From the NCBI GenBank assembly GCA_021432605.1, contig MU271148.1, forward strand, positions 131,362-195,361: a stretch of DNA of 64,000 nucleotides, written 5' to 3'. How positions within the stretch are numbered: the stretch's first letter is position 1; every line of letters starts with the position of its first letter. The position numbers were made by a program, and so were the translations under genes. The DNA is from Coniochaeta sp. PMI_546. Its lineage: Eukaryota > Ascomycota > Sordariomycetes > Coniochaetales > Coniochaetaceae. The notes beneath the pieces are model-generated. The model searched no databases. It was not told the origin of the DNA and saw nothing but the letters and a program-made list of their open reading frames with translations. Below are positions 21,655 to 33,316 of this stretch, one piece after another.

Positions 21655-23196
21655 ATGAAGCTCTCGCAGCGGTCCTTCACCTGCGTTGAGTGCCTCGTCA
21701 CTCGGGCGCGACCAAAGAGACCGACAACCCGTCAGCTGCATCACTCCTCGCGTCTGCAATCCGCCTCCATATCAGACACCCTCCAGGAGCGTCCCACCAT
21801 TGCTCCCAAGACAGTAGTCGACATCAAACACATCCGCCAGAACCCCCAACTCTACGAGCAGAACTGCCTGGAGCGCAACTACAGGTCCCAATCCTCCTAC
21901 CCCTCCCGCATCAACGACCTGCACGCCCAATGGCAGGACCGGCAGCGCTCCGCCCGCATCCTCCGGGAGCGCTCCAACGTCCTCCGCCGCGAGCTCGCCA
22001 ACCCGGCCGTGTCGAGCGACGACGTCGTGGATGAGTCCCTCCGCAACAAGCCCCGCGACGCCATCCTCGCCGAGGCCCGCGAGCTAAAAGAGCAGCTCTC
22101 GGTGTTCGAGGCTGAAGAAGAGTCCCTCACCTCGGAGATGGAGCGGCTCGCCGCCTCCTTACCGAACCTGACGAGCGACCAGACGCCCCGCGGCGACGAG
22201 CCAGAGGTCCTGAGCTACATCGGCTCACACCCGGAGACGCAGCCGTCCGCCTCCGACCGCGTCTGGCGCAGCCACGTGCACGTCGGGTCCGAGCTCGGCA
22301 TCCTCGACTTTGCCTCCTCTGCGACGGTGAGCGGATGGGGTTGGTACTATCTCATCGGCGCAGCTGCGCAGCTAGAACAGGCATTGGTGTCCTACGCGCT
22401 GGCAACTGCGTCGCGCGCCGGCTGGACGCAGGTCAGCCCGCCAAGCATAGTCTACGGACACATCGCTTCTGCCTGCGGTTTCCGACCGCGCGACGCCAAT
22501 GGCGAGCAGCAGATCTATACTCTGGCCCAGAGCGAGAGCGATAGAGCCCGCGGGAAGCCGGAGCTGGTCCTTGCCGGCACGGCAGAGATACCGCTTGCGG
22601 GTATGAAGGCCGAGGCGGAACTCGACCAGGACCACTTACCGCTGAAACGCGTGGCTGTCTCGCGGTGCTATCGTGCTGAAGCAGGTGCACGCGGGGTTGA
22701 TACCAAGGGTTTGTACCGCGTGCATGAGTTTACAAAGGTCGAGATGTTTGCTTGGACGGCACCGGATATGGATGCTACAGAGGAGATCTTTGACGAGATG
22801 GTCGATCTACAGACGGATATTCTGCATGGGCTGGGACTACACTGTCGCGTCTTGGAGATGCCGAGCTCGGATCTGGGCGCGTCCGCTTACCGCAAGGTCG
22901 ATGTGGAGACGTACTTCCCAAGCAGGCGGGACCGGAACGATGGCTGGGGTGAGGTGACGAGTGCTAGTATTTGCACCGATTATCAGACCCGTCGGCTGGC
23001 GACGAGGGTACGTGTGGACGGGAAGATGACGTATCCTTGGACTATCAACGGCACGGCTATGGCTGTGCCGCGAGTGCTGGCTGCGCTGTTGGAGAATGGT
23101 TGGGATGAGAAGGAGATGACTGTTACAATTCCTGAGGTCTTGCGGCCATGGATGGATGGGATGGAGAAGATTGGGCCGGCGAAACGCAACGGATAA
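21655..23196 (+). CDS. Mitochondrial seryl-tRNA synthetase
   Basis: A single exon encodes 513 residues. The N-terminus is basic and Ser/Thr-rich without acidic residues (CLVTRARPKRPTTRQLHHSS), fitting a mitochondrial presequence. Residues about 60-165 form the helical tRNA-binding arm (ILRERSNVLRRELANP, AREL, EQLSVFEAEEESL). The class II catalytic core follows. TAEIPLAG is the serine/ATP pocket, motif 2 is RCYRAEAGARGVDTKGLYR near residue 335 with HEFTKVE after it, and motif 3 is NGTAMAVPRVLAALLENG near 464. It charges tRNA-Ser in mitochondria; yeast DIA4 is the counterpart. Codons in the first half are markedly C-ending. Convergent with the ssr3-like gene. Confidence 0.93.
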   Translation: MKLSQRSFTCVECLVTRARPKRPTTRQLHHSSRLQSASISDTLQERPTIAPKTVVDIKHIRQNPQLYEQNCLERNYRSQSSYPSRINDLHAQWQDRQRSARILRERSNVLRRELANPAVSSDDVVDESLRNKPRDAILAEARELKEQLSVFEAEEESLTSEMERLAASLPNLTSDQTPRGDEPEVLSYIGSHPETQPSASDRVWRSHVHVGSELGILDFASSATVSGWGWYYLIGAAAQLEQALVSYALATASRAGWTQVSPPSIVYGHIASACGFRPRDANGEQQIYTLAQSESDRARGKPELVLAGTAEIPLAGMKAEAELDQDHLPLKRVAVSRCYRAEAGARGVDTKGLYRVHEFTKVEMFAWTAPDMDATEEIFDEMVDLQTDILHGLGLHCRVLEMPSSDLGASAYRKVDVETYFPSRRDRNDGWGEVTSASICTDYQTRRLATRVRVDGKMTYPWTINGTAMAVPRVLAALLENGWDEKEMTVTIPEVLRPWMDGMEKIGPAKRNG

Positions 23197-24779
23197 CTCT
23201 GGCAGAGACTTACGAAGACAGATTACTTACGATAACGCGCAATATGTGTGGTTGGCTTCAAGGCCGAGCAGCCGGAGAATATAGAGTGACTGAGGGAAGT
23301 CAAGTGCCCATGCCAACTGCAATATGCTCTTCTAGAGGAACGCTTGTGGAGAATGATCAAGCATCTGACAGAATACAAGCCAAGTATGCTAAGACACCAA
23401 CAAGGAGCTGATCAGTCGTTTTGGCTACTAGAAATCACATATACTGGGGGCGCTTTTTCAGGTTGACCTGCGGCGTGGCAACCGGTTTGGTTCGTCTGGT
23501 ATGAACTCTTTGTGTCAACAAGCAAGCTTCCTTTGCCTAAATGAAATATCGTAAGAAGAGAAGAATATATGTCTCGAAACCAGCAGTTTACCCTAAGTAC
23601 AGGAACGTATACTTACTAGTAAGGTACTATCAGAAGCCATGGCTGAAGGTAGGGGCCATTGATACCATGTCGGATAAGCAAAGGACAGGACCATACCAAC
23701 CATCCTCCTTTCTACATGTCTTTCATGCAGACCTAGAAAATGAAATGACACACCTCGACCCATATTGTAATGGTCCCTAAATTGCGCCGCATGGTTGCCC
23801 CGAAAAGGCATTGCTTATGGTCCCCCGGTTGATGCAACTTCGAAAGCTGTTATTTATGTTCAGGGAGGTACAATCGTCAAGGCCGGTTGGAGGAGGCAGA
23901 GCAACTTCAAGGTCCCGGCGGTAGAGAGTTACGAGGCGAATCTGGTCAGGATCACCCAGACATCGTGACATGTATGTACAACCTCCATTCTTACTCGGAT
24001 AAGGCAAGGCGAAACGCATACGCCCCCTCTTTCACAAACAGGCGATTCATGCTAGGCAATGGCTCTCGATATCGAGCATCACCTCACGGGGCGCTCTTTC
24101 TCCTAGGTTGAAAACGTAAGAGGGGAAATGGCGTCAAGAACGATTCAGGTCTGCGACTGCCCTGTCAAGTTGGGCGCCCTCACCTGCCAATACATAGCGA
24201 GCAGCTGGGACAGACGCCGACTGGAAGAGAACCGGTATGACAATGACGGGTAATTTACCAGCATCACGAAGCCTTCGTACACGTGCGTATAGAGGTTCAT
24301 GATAGTTAATCAACATAACAGATGTAGCTTGGAACCGTACCGGTATCATTTGACCACGACGACGACCTCTACAAACTTGCCTTGCCGCTGTGCACAGCTG
24401 CTACAGCCCCGTGAACCCTAAAACGATAGTGGAATAATACGCACACAAGCCCACCTGTTCTCCTTTTGGCCCGAGAACGCCTCAGAAACACAGCCTAAGA
24501 ACACACTCCCAAACTGCCGCCAGCATGCTGGGCGCAAGACGCATCCTCCACAAAAACAAACACCCCGCAACACCGAGACTTCGCCTCCTCTTTCCTCTTT
24601 CCAGCCAACGGCATTCCGTCTACCTCACTCGCCCCGGCCGCGGCAGGGGTTGAACCTCCCCGGAATGACCGGGGCTTCAGAACCCTTGTGCCCGTCTCGG
24701 AGTCCGAATCCAGCGCCATAACACCCATGCCCTCCCTCTTCTCTCGCCTCAGCCTTTCCCTCCCCAAATCATCAGGCCT
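23197..24779. other. 1.6-kb convergent intergenic region, no gene seen
   Basis: The region lies between the stop codons of the synthetase and the SWI/SNF subunit genes. Only short, mutually overlapping frames occur (23541-23780, 23887-24111, 24495-24767). None has a motif or a splice pattern linking it to a gene. It should carry both 3' UTRs. Confidence 0.5.
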
Positions 24780-26642
24780 CTAACGATGCGAAGGCGGCTT
24801 AGCAAGCATGAGATTGACACTCTCCCGCGCAGTCTGCGTAGCCCAGACGCTATCCCGCCCACCCCTCCTCCACTCGTCGCCCGCCGCGTCCTCGCCCCCG
24901 CCCCGCGTAGCCTCGCCCATGATGACCTCGATGTCCCTCTTCTGCGAGCTGAGCCAGTGCCGCACGAAGTTGGCCGGATCGGTCGCCATGGACGTGAAGA
25001 ACGTGTGCTTGGCCTTCGAGGCCGACACGCCCTGGATGAGGAGCGCGAGCTGGTCGTCTAGCGCGGCGACATCCTTGAGCGTGCCCGCGAACTGCGGGTT
25101 CTGGAGGAAGTCCGCCTTTGCCTTCGGGGGCTCGTTGACGAGCACGCGGACGTCGTAGATGGTCGGCTGGGGGTCCTTGTGGAAGTCTTCGTCCACGCGG
25201 ACGGTGTAAGGGAGTCTGATGGGGGCGAGGGGTTTGAGGTGCGGCACTACGTAGTCTTGGAGAAGGGGTATGTAGCCCGCGTCTCGATTTACGACCTAAC
25301 ACGAGTTAGCTTGTTGTTTATAAGCGAGGGCATGTGGAAAAAAAGGACATACCTTGCGCAACAGCTCGTCACAGCGGAAGTTCCGCTTCTCCTCGTCCTC
25401 CTGCAGATTCATGAGCTTGATATACTCCCACAAGCCCATGATAGCCTCCTGCCTCGTCGCCTCGCGCATGTCGATGATCTCAGCCAGGTCGGGGCTGACC
25501 TCGAACCTGTCGTCTTCGTGACGGTACAGGTTGATCACGATGTTCTGGTTTTCGTCTCCGTTCCTCTTGAACGTCAGCTCGTCAAAGTCGGCCGCAGCTG
25601 GTAGGTTCGAGGAAGCTGGTGTCTTGTCGGGCTTCTTCCACTCCACGCTCGCCTCGGTGCCGACAATGGCCCTCTTCCGGTCAAAATCGACCGTCAGCGC
25701 CTTGAAGAAGTGCGAGAAGCGGTACCGCTGGCCTGGCTTCGCCGAGGCGGGCTTCTGTTGCTTTTGTTTCGAGGCTGTATCGGTGTCCATCTTATCGGCA
25801 CTGTCCTCTTCGCCAGTCTTGTCTTCGTCCTCGTTGTCCGCCTCGTCTTCATCATCTAGTAGCCGACCCTCGATCTTGACACGATAAGAGGATTCGAGAC
25901 TCGCGGGGAAGTCGAAGGAATCGAGAGAGAGCGAGTTATTGGCTTGCCATGGCTGGTCCTCGACGGTGTTGGTAATCCATATGCGGAGAGTTTTGTAGCG
26001 CTGCCCAGAATCGTCAGTTACCAATTCACGTCCCAAGGGAGGCCACAACCGGGAGAGACAGCCCTACCTTCACATTGCGGGTCACCGAGTCCACGATATC
26101 GAGCCGCTTGCGAGTCATCGTAGCGTCCAGGCGTCGCTCAAAGTCCCGCAGCTCTCTGTATCGCTGGGCGCCATCGCCGATGATGCACTCCTCCACGCCA
26201 TCAGGCATCGACTTGTCCGTCGGTTTGCGGCTCTTGCGCTTTGCCAGCTCGGCTTGATTGGCGGCATGCTGTTGCGCCATCTGGTTCTGGTTGAGGGGGG
26301 CGGGAGGGTGCGGGCCGGCGGGAACCATACCGGGACCTGGGAGCGTACGAGGGTAAGTAGTGCGAACGAACAGTGAGACGGGAAGAGAAGGTGGTGTCGC
26401 GATTGCCAGTCAGGGCAGGAGTCGGGCTGTCGTATAAAGTTCTACAAGGTGGAGAGGAGAGGTTTACATGTTGCGACAGAGAGAGAGGAGGATAGGCGGT
26501 TGAGATATGAAACAAAAGTAAATATGGAGCGGAAATGTAAGCTTTCAGACTAACCTATTGCTCGTCGGGCATTTGGATTCATATGGTGACCGGGTCTTGG
26601 CCCAGGCCCGGGTTGTGCGTAACTACGATACTGCGGCTGCAT
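24780..26642 (-). CDS. ssr3: SWI/SNF and RSC complex subunit Ssr3/Snf12/Rsc6 (BAF60 type, SWIB domain)
   Basis: Spliced model: 26642-26555, 26336-26068, 26000-25353, 25295-24780 (506 residues). Introns are 218 nt (GTTAGT...CCCAG), 67 nt (GTAGGG...GGCAG) and 57 nt (GTATGT...GTTAG); all junctions keep frame. The N-terminus is Pro/Gly/Gln-rich (MQPQYRSYAQPGPG). The BAF60 core follows: RELRDFERRLDATMTRKRLD, RYKTLRIWITNTVEDQPW and RYRFSHFFKALTVDFDR. The SWIB segment is EAIMGLWEYIKLMNLQ, then FRCDELLRKVV across the last intron. An acidic insert (DDEDEADNEDED) precedes it. This subunit is a scaffold of ATP-dependent chromatin remodelling complexes in the nucleus. The first exon is separated by the longest intron in the window. 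Confidence 0.92.
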
Positions 26643-27459
26643 TTTGTTCTCGGCTTCTTGTCGAATCGGCGTCGGCCGGGGTAACTAGTGTTGTGCAATG
26701 ATAGATGACGATTCAAGGTGCCTTGGTTGTGCCGGTCTCTGATGGGGTAAGAAAGTTCTTGGGTAACGCGTCGATCGCGTCAAGAGGTGCCGTCAGTCGC
26801 AATTGGTACCGATGGAGTGGTGGAGTTTGCGATCACTTTGGGCAAGAAAAGATGGCCGGCATAAAATCCACAGCGATATATACGCTAGGACCGCCATATT
26901 CGTAGCTAGTACTTGTCAGCTGCGGATTCAACCGGCAGAAATGCCCGTACTCGCTACTTCTACTGTACCTCAGTAAAGAGCTTGGCATTCGCCGGCAATT
27001 CCCGTCCCTCAGATTTCACCAAGCAGCACGTGATGCCCCTATTTCATACCACCCGCTTAGCAAGTCAGTAGCACCACGCCAAACCACTCTGGCTACACGC
27101 AAGACAGACAGACATCAAGCACTTCAAGGTGTCACAGGTTGGATCATGTAATGGGGCATACCTCCAGATCCAAGACAGGATTCTATTGATGCAAGCATAT
27201 AGCATATGCATATGCCCCTCGGTACGCCACGCTTGCAGGTAAAGCTGATTAAAAAGGTACTAGTAACAATGCACAGCCCGTGTCCCTCTGGAGCTCATGG
27301 CTATCATAGAGGAATGTGTGAGAATGGTGGAAATCTCCCTAGCTACTTATGTCTCTAGGGGACGTGGAGCGGCCGCCTAAGTCCTCGACTTAAAAGTGCC
27401 GTGATCGTGACATGACGATCGCTTTCCTATACCAAAATGTCGCAAAGGTGAAAATGGTA
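26643..27459. promoter_or_regulatory. Intergenic region between pdk1 (3' side) and ssr3 (5' side)
   Basis: About 820 bp between tandem minus-strand genes. It holds the 3' UTR of the kinase gene and the promoter of ssr3. I see no frame with coding character and no clear TATA box. Confidence 0.45.
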
Positions 27460-30101
27460 TCAAAATGCTGCTCCCAGCCCAGTCTTTGACTGCCGTTTGC
27501 TGAATCGGTTCCGCTTCACATTCGCCTCTTCCAGGCTCGCCTGGCTCTTGGTAAGCTGGTTCCGTCCAGACCTGTCGCTGACACTGAAGCCCTCCGGGAA
27601 GGTTGAGCGCCCGCCCAACGTGCTTGCTGGGCTCGACATGGATGACGACATGTCCCCAAATCCGTTTTCGCTCCCGTAAGAAGCTCCGCTAAATGACATC
27701 GCAAGATCTTTTGCTCTCTGAAGAGCCTCTATCCAGTCATCTGCCGAGAATCTCGCATCCGCCGATGACGACTTGGGTTCTTCAAAGGTATAGTGGACAC
27801 CGCCCTGTGATAGAAAGCCATTAGTTTCGGCGCTGTTACCGTGAATGATGCAAGGCAACTTACCGTGTCGACACACCACACCGTTTGGCCCTTAGCATCG
27901 ATTTGGGTCCGCCACGCACAGTCCGGCGCAAGAAGCGATATCTCCTGCTTCGCTCTCTTCTCGTCTCCACCCGCCGGGGCGAGCACTATGCGTCCGCTCG
28001 ACGTTATCATGACCAGGCGCTGCCTCTTCTTCGTCGTGCTACCACCAAAGAAACGCGAGAGCTTCTTATGACCCTCACCATGCTCTCCTTTTCCGTGGGG
28101 ACTATTGGGGATTGGCGACGAGATCACCATCAGGTCTCCCAGCTTCAATATCCTCTCGTTATTCCTCGTCAGGACCGGAGACCATTCGATATCCAGTTGC
28201 GTCGGGGGCGGAAGCTCTGTGATGATCCGTGTCGGTCCTGGCCTTTGGCCGTTGGTCTGCTGAGGCTGCTGGGATTGCTGCGCCCTAGGATTCGGTACCG
28301 GCTTGGAAGCACTCCCAGAAGACATCCCGTTAAGCTGTATAAGGTTGGCTTCCTGTGCGGGTGGAACGTAGGGCCTGAGTCTGGGTGCTTTCATCCTCCA
28401 CAACTCTTTTCCGAAGGGATGACCGTCAAAAAACTCGTGGTTCTTGATATGTTCGACAGTCAGTCGCCGGGACGGATCAAGAACCAAGCAACGCTCGACG
28501 AGGTCCCTAGCTGCAGGTGGAAACCCTTCAGGGAACGTGTAGTCCAGGTTGACGATCTTCTGAAACGTTAGGTATTCCGAGCCACCTTTGAAAGGCGGTC
28601 TGCCCGCAAGCAGCTGGTATATTATGCATCCAAACGCCCACAGATCGCTCGGCTTTCCCGCCGACTTGTCCGTCAGCAGCTCTGGGCTAACGTACTCAGC
28701 GGTTCCGACAAAGGAGGCAGCACGTCGGTTACTGCCGTTGTCCTGGCCAATGTCCTGGGTCGGATTTAGTTCTGCTTGAGGCCTCGGATCCCTTGGATCT
28801 GGCAGGAGCTTTGCTGTGCCGAAGTCGGTGATCTTGATGTGCATCTGGTCGTCCAATAGGACATTCTCCGGTTTAAGGTCGCGATGAATAACGCCTCTTG
28901 AATGCATGTATTCTATCGCGTCCAGTATCTGGGCGCCATAGAACCGCGTGCACTCGATGTCAAACGTGCCCGTTTTCTTCAGAACGCCTAGGAGCTCGCC
29001 GCCGCTGCAGAGATCTAAGACATAGTATAGAGAGGTCTCGTCCTGGAAAGTGTAGTATAGTCGCACGATGCCCGGATGCTCAGTAAGTCGGTTTAACGTG
29101 TTCTTCTCGATGTTGACGTATTTGATCTTCTTTTCTTTGATGATGTGTTTCTTCTCAAGGACCTTCACGGCGTATTCCCTCAGCGTCTGACGATCCGTGG
29201 CGAGGTATACGGTGCTGTACGACCCTTCTCCCAGCACCCGTCCGAAGTTAAAATCCCTAACACCCTTCTTAACGGGCTTTAGCACTGTCCTGCCTTCAGC
29301 ATCGACCTCCTTCCTCACACCGACTGCCGCACCCCGATCTTTCCATTCCTCGCTGCTCGCAAGAGGGCCCGCGTCAGGGTTGAAGCTGTTGTTGCTGCTA
29401 GGCGCGGCATGTGGTATACCGGGGATCGATGCGTATCCGCCTCCCATTCCTTTTGAACTCCGCCGCGGCGGCATAGGACCGGCCGGGGGCCCAGTGCCCG
29501 GTGGAAGAGCGCCTTGGCGAGCTGCGTTGTACGACCGACTGGATTCCCGAGAAGGTACCTGAGACTGTTGCTGGCCAAGGCCAGATCTTGAGTCGCTTCT
29601 AGTCGGCATGCCGTACATGGAGGACCGGGATGGCTCGGTCCGTAGGTGAGCCGGCAGCTCCTGCCTTGCTTCTTCGAGGTTGGCCGCGTAATTGGCCGCA
29701 TTTTGGGCGGAAATCATCGGGCTTGTTGCGGGAGATCGCGCTGCATTCGAAGGAGACGCAGCATTCGCATGGTACGCCGACGGGTATTGAGCGTGGAGGT
29801 ACGTGTCCGAAGGAGGTACGGGACCTGGCTGACGGTGGGCATCGTAGGTGCTCGGCTGGGCATTCCTCGAAGACGATGGGGATCCGAGAGGCGGGTGAAA
29901 TGGGGAGGGTGGAAAGACAGAGGGTTCGTCACCTGGCGTCAAAGGCGACGGCTCTGGAAGACGTGCATTGTCTAAGGCGTCGGGGTGTGGTTCTTCTGGT
30001 GCAAGAGAAGCCTCGCGCGAAGGGCCCGGTGAGGACGTGTCGTCTGGGTTCGCGATCCTCAGCCCTCCAAAGGCGCTGGATAAGCTCAGGTCGCCATTCA
30101 T
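27460..30101 (-). CDS. PDK1-type AGC serine/threonine kinase (Pkh1/Ksg1/PkhA)
   Basis: Spliced model: 30101-27864 and 27804-27460 (860 residues). The 59-nt intron starts GTAAGT and ends TCACAG, giving WCVDTGGVHYTFEE. About 280 disordered residues precede the kinase domain (about 283-560). That domain has the P-loop GEGSYSTVY, the lysine in AVKVLEKK, HRDLKPEN at 406-413, DFGTA, and the activation segment AASFVGTAEYVSPE. A C-terminal PH-like domain follows (ITELPPPTQLDIEWSPVLTR through VHYTFEEP). PDK1 kinases phosphorylate the activation loops of other AGC kinases (Ypk, Sch9, PKC) and act in cell-wall integrity and eisosome or sphingolipid signalling. The C-terminal tail after the PH-like part is Ser-rich. 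Confidence 0.93.
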
Positions 30102-31876
30102 GGCTGCCGAGGGCGCCCAACGCGGGACTCAGAAACGCCACGACAAGGGAGGGTGCAGTTCGAATGAACGATGGTGCTAAGGGTGGTCGAGGACCGTCAT
30201 GCGGCAGGCTACCAGGAGGAGCATTAGCTGCCCGACTTGTAGGATGCGGGGCACGAAGAGAGTATTTCGTCGAGAAATTAAGTTATTAAAACCGGTCTTG
30301 CACCGGTGTGAAGGGCGCAAAGGATGCGGACGAGGCGTTGGCAAACGGATCGGTCAGGACGTTGGTTTCGGTGGGCAGGCAGGGGGGGCACGGTTCACGC
30401 GAGTCGGTTCTCCAGCTCTCAAAGGTCTGGTCCGAATTGGCAGTGACCGAAACAGGTTGTCTTGGCAATTGTCCTTTGGTTGTTCACTTTGCGTGTCTCC
30501 TGTCTAGGCGACTGCGTTTTAGGAAGACGGAACTGCAAAAGCTGCAATGGAAGTGTTGAATGCAAATGCAAATGCAGATGCAATTGTCAAGCGTTCCTCG
30601 ACAACGGCAGACCCGGTGCGTTGCGGTTAGTGATGGTCCTCGTATGCGTGCGTGTCTGTCTGCGTGTGCGCAACCTCAAACAGGACGAAGGGGCGGTCGA
30701 CGATCGAATGAACTCCAACAGATCAGCAACGAGTGGAACTCCCCTCGTACCCCGTACTGCCCTTGCCAGTGGAAGGTCTGGAGGGAGGAATAGGAAAGCA
30801 GTGAGTAAGCCTGCCCCGGGTCGAAATTGGATCAGTAAGGTAGAGAGGTATAGAAACAGACAATGAGTCTGCAACAATAGGCTCCATATCAGCGGGAAGC
30901 GAAGGGATCATAACCAGGGGCACGCAACTGAGTTGACGCAGTTCCAATGCTCCAGTGACGCAGGTGCCGGTCTCGGTAGGTACCTCGAGCGAGGCCACTG
31001 AGATGAGTACTAATCTCCCTAACAGACCTTTGCCCCGTCCAACGCGGAATGCTGATATTCGAGAGGTCTCCACTCCACAACTCAGCTAGCGTTGTCGGAC
31101 ATCATGGCTCCCGTCATTTGCGGAAGATCGGACGACAAACACGACGTTTGTTTAACGGGCAGAACGAATGTAACGATTAGGTAGCTAGGGTACCTTACCT
31201 CCATATAAGGTAGCTTGACATCGCGAAATGCAGTTGATGTGTTTGAACTAAGGTTGAGGCAAGAAACCCCATAGCAGATCGCGAGCCCGACACTGGTCTG
31301 GTTTGATTCACTCAAATTCCCAGATCTGTTAGAAGGAGGAAGTTACATGATGTATGATATCTGCCAGGCGCAGTACCCAAAATGCTCAGAGTGGCTTAAC
31401 AATCGGCCAAGCATCGAGGTATCTCGAATCCTTATGCTTACCTTACCAGGTACCTTACCTTAATAAGGTACCTCAGGTTCAATTGCACTCAGATATTGCT
31501 GGGAGGCACTGGCCATGCCTTCCGAATCAGTCCAGCTACCTTACATCTTACGTTCAAGTCTCGTGGAGCCGGAGAGTGGTTTCCTGCAGTTAGGAAAATA
31601 GCCAGGTTGTCACGAACAGAAAGACATTGTTGTACCTAACCTTAGCCATGCGAGGAGCTGCAGGCGAAGGGCAGTCGAGTTCCTGCCACTAATGAGAGAC
31701 GTCGTGATTAACCGCCTGTCCGAATCCCCTACGAGGACTCTGTCAAACTAGGTGCTCCCAGCTAGGTTCTTCCAGTCTTCCTTGTCTCGTGTCTGTCCTC
31801 TCCCTCCACTTCAGTCGCGGGCCTGAATATTGCATCGATAACGCACCTGGGTTCAGACTGTTCACAGAATATCAAC
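30102..31876. promoter_or_regulatory. 1.8-kb divergent intergenic region
   Basis: The region lies between the kinase gene and the conserved unknown on the plus strand, and should contain both promoters. It includes a tandem ATGCAA repeat at 30559-30586. AGGTACCT and CCTTACC elements cluster at 31180-31475. No protein frame looks convincing. Confidence 0.45.
30559..30586. repeat. ATGCAA hexamer tandem repeat
   Basis: About four and a half imperfect copies of a six-base unit (ATGCAA, one unit ATGCAG), about 460 bp upstream of the kinase start codon. ATGCAAAT resembles an octamer-type motif, but the simplest reading is a short microsatellite. Confidence 0.6.
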
Positions 31877-33316
31877 ATGCTACGTCTCAAGCCGTCTGTC
31901 ATCTCGTTGACTGCTGGTGAGGTCAAAGATGCAGAAACTCGACGTCGATTCAGGAGACATCTCAGACGCGCCGATGCTGAGAAGAGCCTGGAGCGCAAGC
32001 GCGTGGAACAGAACCGCGACCTTCTGCCAAGAAGGCGCTCTTCGTCGAGATTGAATTCCCAGGCCAAGGATAGACCGGTTCCGGACGCCATACATGAGTC
32101 AGATGGAGTACTCTCAAGCTCACCTGCACAATCGCCAGTGACCCCGGAGCAACATGCGGCCACCGCATCTCCATTGGCTATATCGAACGGTCCTAGCCGG
32201 CATGCAAGCGACGATGAAGAATCGAAAGCAGCCCGTGAACAATGCTCCTCGGTACCTCGCCTCTTGGAAATGGCTCCAAGGGGTTTTCCCCATACCCTCT
32301 CACCTGCAAGCACCCAGCGCAGAGACCTTGGCCATGAACGCACTCCGGGAGCGACATGCGTGGTAAAGTCATCATTTGGGGTTCAATCTCACATAGATTG
32401 CACCAGTGGTATGGCAGGAGATTTCGAGACCTCTCGTTCAAATGAAGATCCAAAATCTCCGACACGTGTGAGCACGAGTCCCAACCTGCCGCCTCCCTTC
32501 TCGCAGACACCTCGTCGAACTACCGCGGAGTATAATGCGTCAACAGTGCGTAAAGTACCCGCCGAACAATATCGTTGTTCTTTACGACTGACAATTACAT
32601 GACAGTCCGCGGATGTTAGCGACAACTCGAGTTCAGGGGGGAATATTGATGAAACTAGCGGTACGGGCAAATTGGCTCCTATCACACCCGTCCGACGATC
32701 GTCCTTAAGCGCAACATCTCGCCAACAGGCTATCTTCGATGAGGTGGTGAGCATCCGCTGCATTCGACGCAGTCCAGCTGCTGAGCAACCGACTTCACAG
32801 GGAGATGATAGTCTCACAAATGCTGCCGAGCGAGACGTGGGCCCAGTTCATACGCAAACAGGATTCAGGAGGATGCAATCCTCGTCTGGACACATCAATA
32901 TCGCGCCTAGAACGCCGATCGGTTCGAGTGAGAGGGTTGAAGCTGAAGCCACGAGCTCGTCTCCAAATGCGACAATGAGCCGTCTCCGGATCTACAACGA
33001 CTCTCTGCCGCGCTCAGTGCAGCCAGAAACACCGCAGAACCTTCCTGAAGCTCGTCACCAAAGCCGTCTTCGCGGCTCATACACGGTCCCGGCAAGACAC
33101 GGCACGTCTCTTGATATTCCTACACCGACGACGAGTAGGCGATTGCATCACCAGTTGAGACTGAACCCAAGTCCTGCGGGCCTCCAAACACCAGGGTTCT
33201 TGGGATTATACGGCGGTATCGAGAATAGCGATGATACGACCTTATTCGAGCAAGCAGAACGAGATCTTGAAGTCCGGGCTTCCAGAGTGGAACAGAGCTC
33301 GTCGTTTAGCTTGTAG
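31877..33316 (+). CDS. Conserved fungal protein of unknown function
   Basis: Spliced model: 31877-32545 and 32606-33316 (459 residues). The 60-nt intron starts GTGCGT and ends ATGACAG; the junction reads NAST/SADVSD. The N-terminus is strongly basic and helical (DAETRRRFRRHLRRADAEKS). The middle is Ser/Pro-rich and disordered. The C-terminal part has a motif series I recall from uncharacterised Pezizomycotina proteins: MSRLRIYNDSLPRSVQPETP, NLPEARHQSR, and SPAGLQTPGFLGLYGGIENS near the end. No domain of known function, signal peptide or membrane segment is visible. The C-terminal motifs suggest a short conserved binding element. Transcribed away from the PDK1-like gene. Confidence 0.75.
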
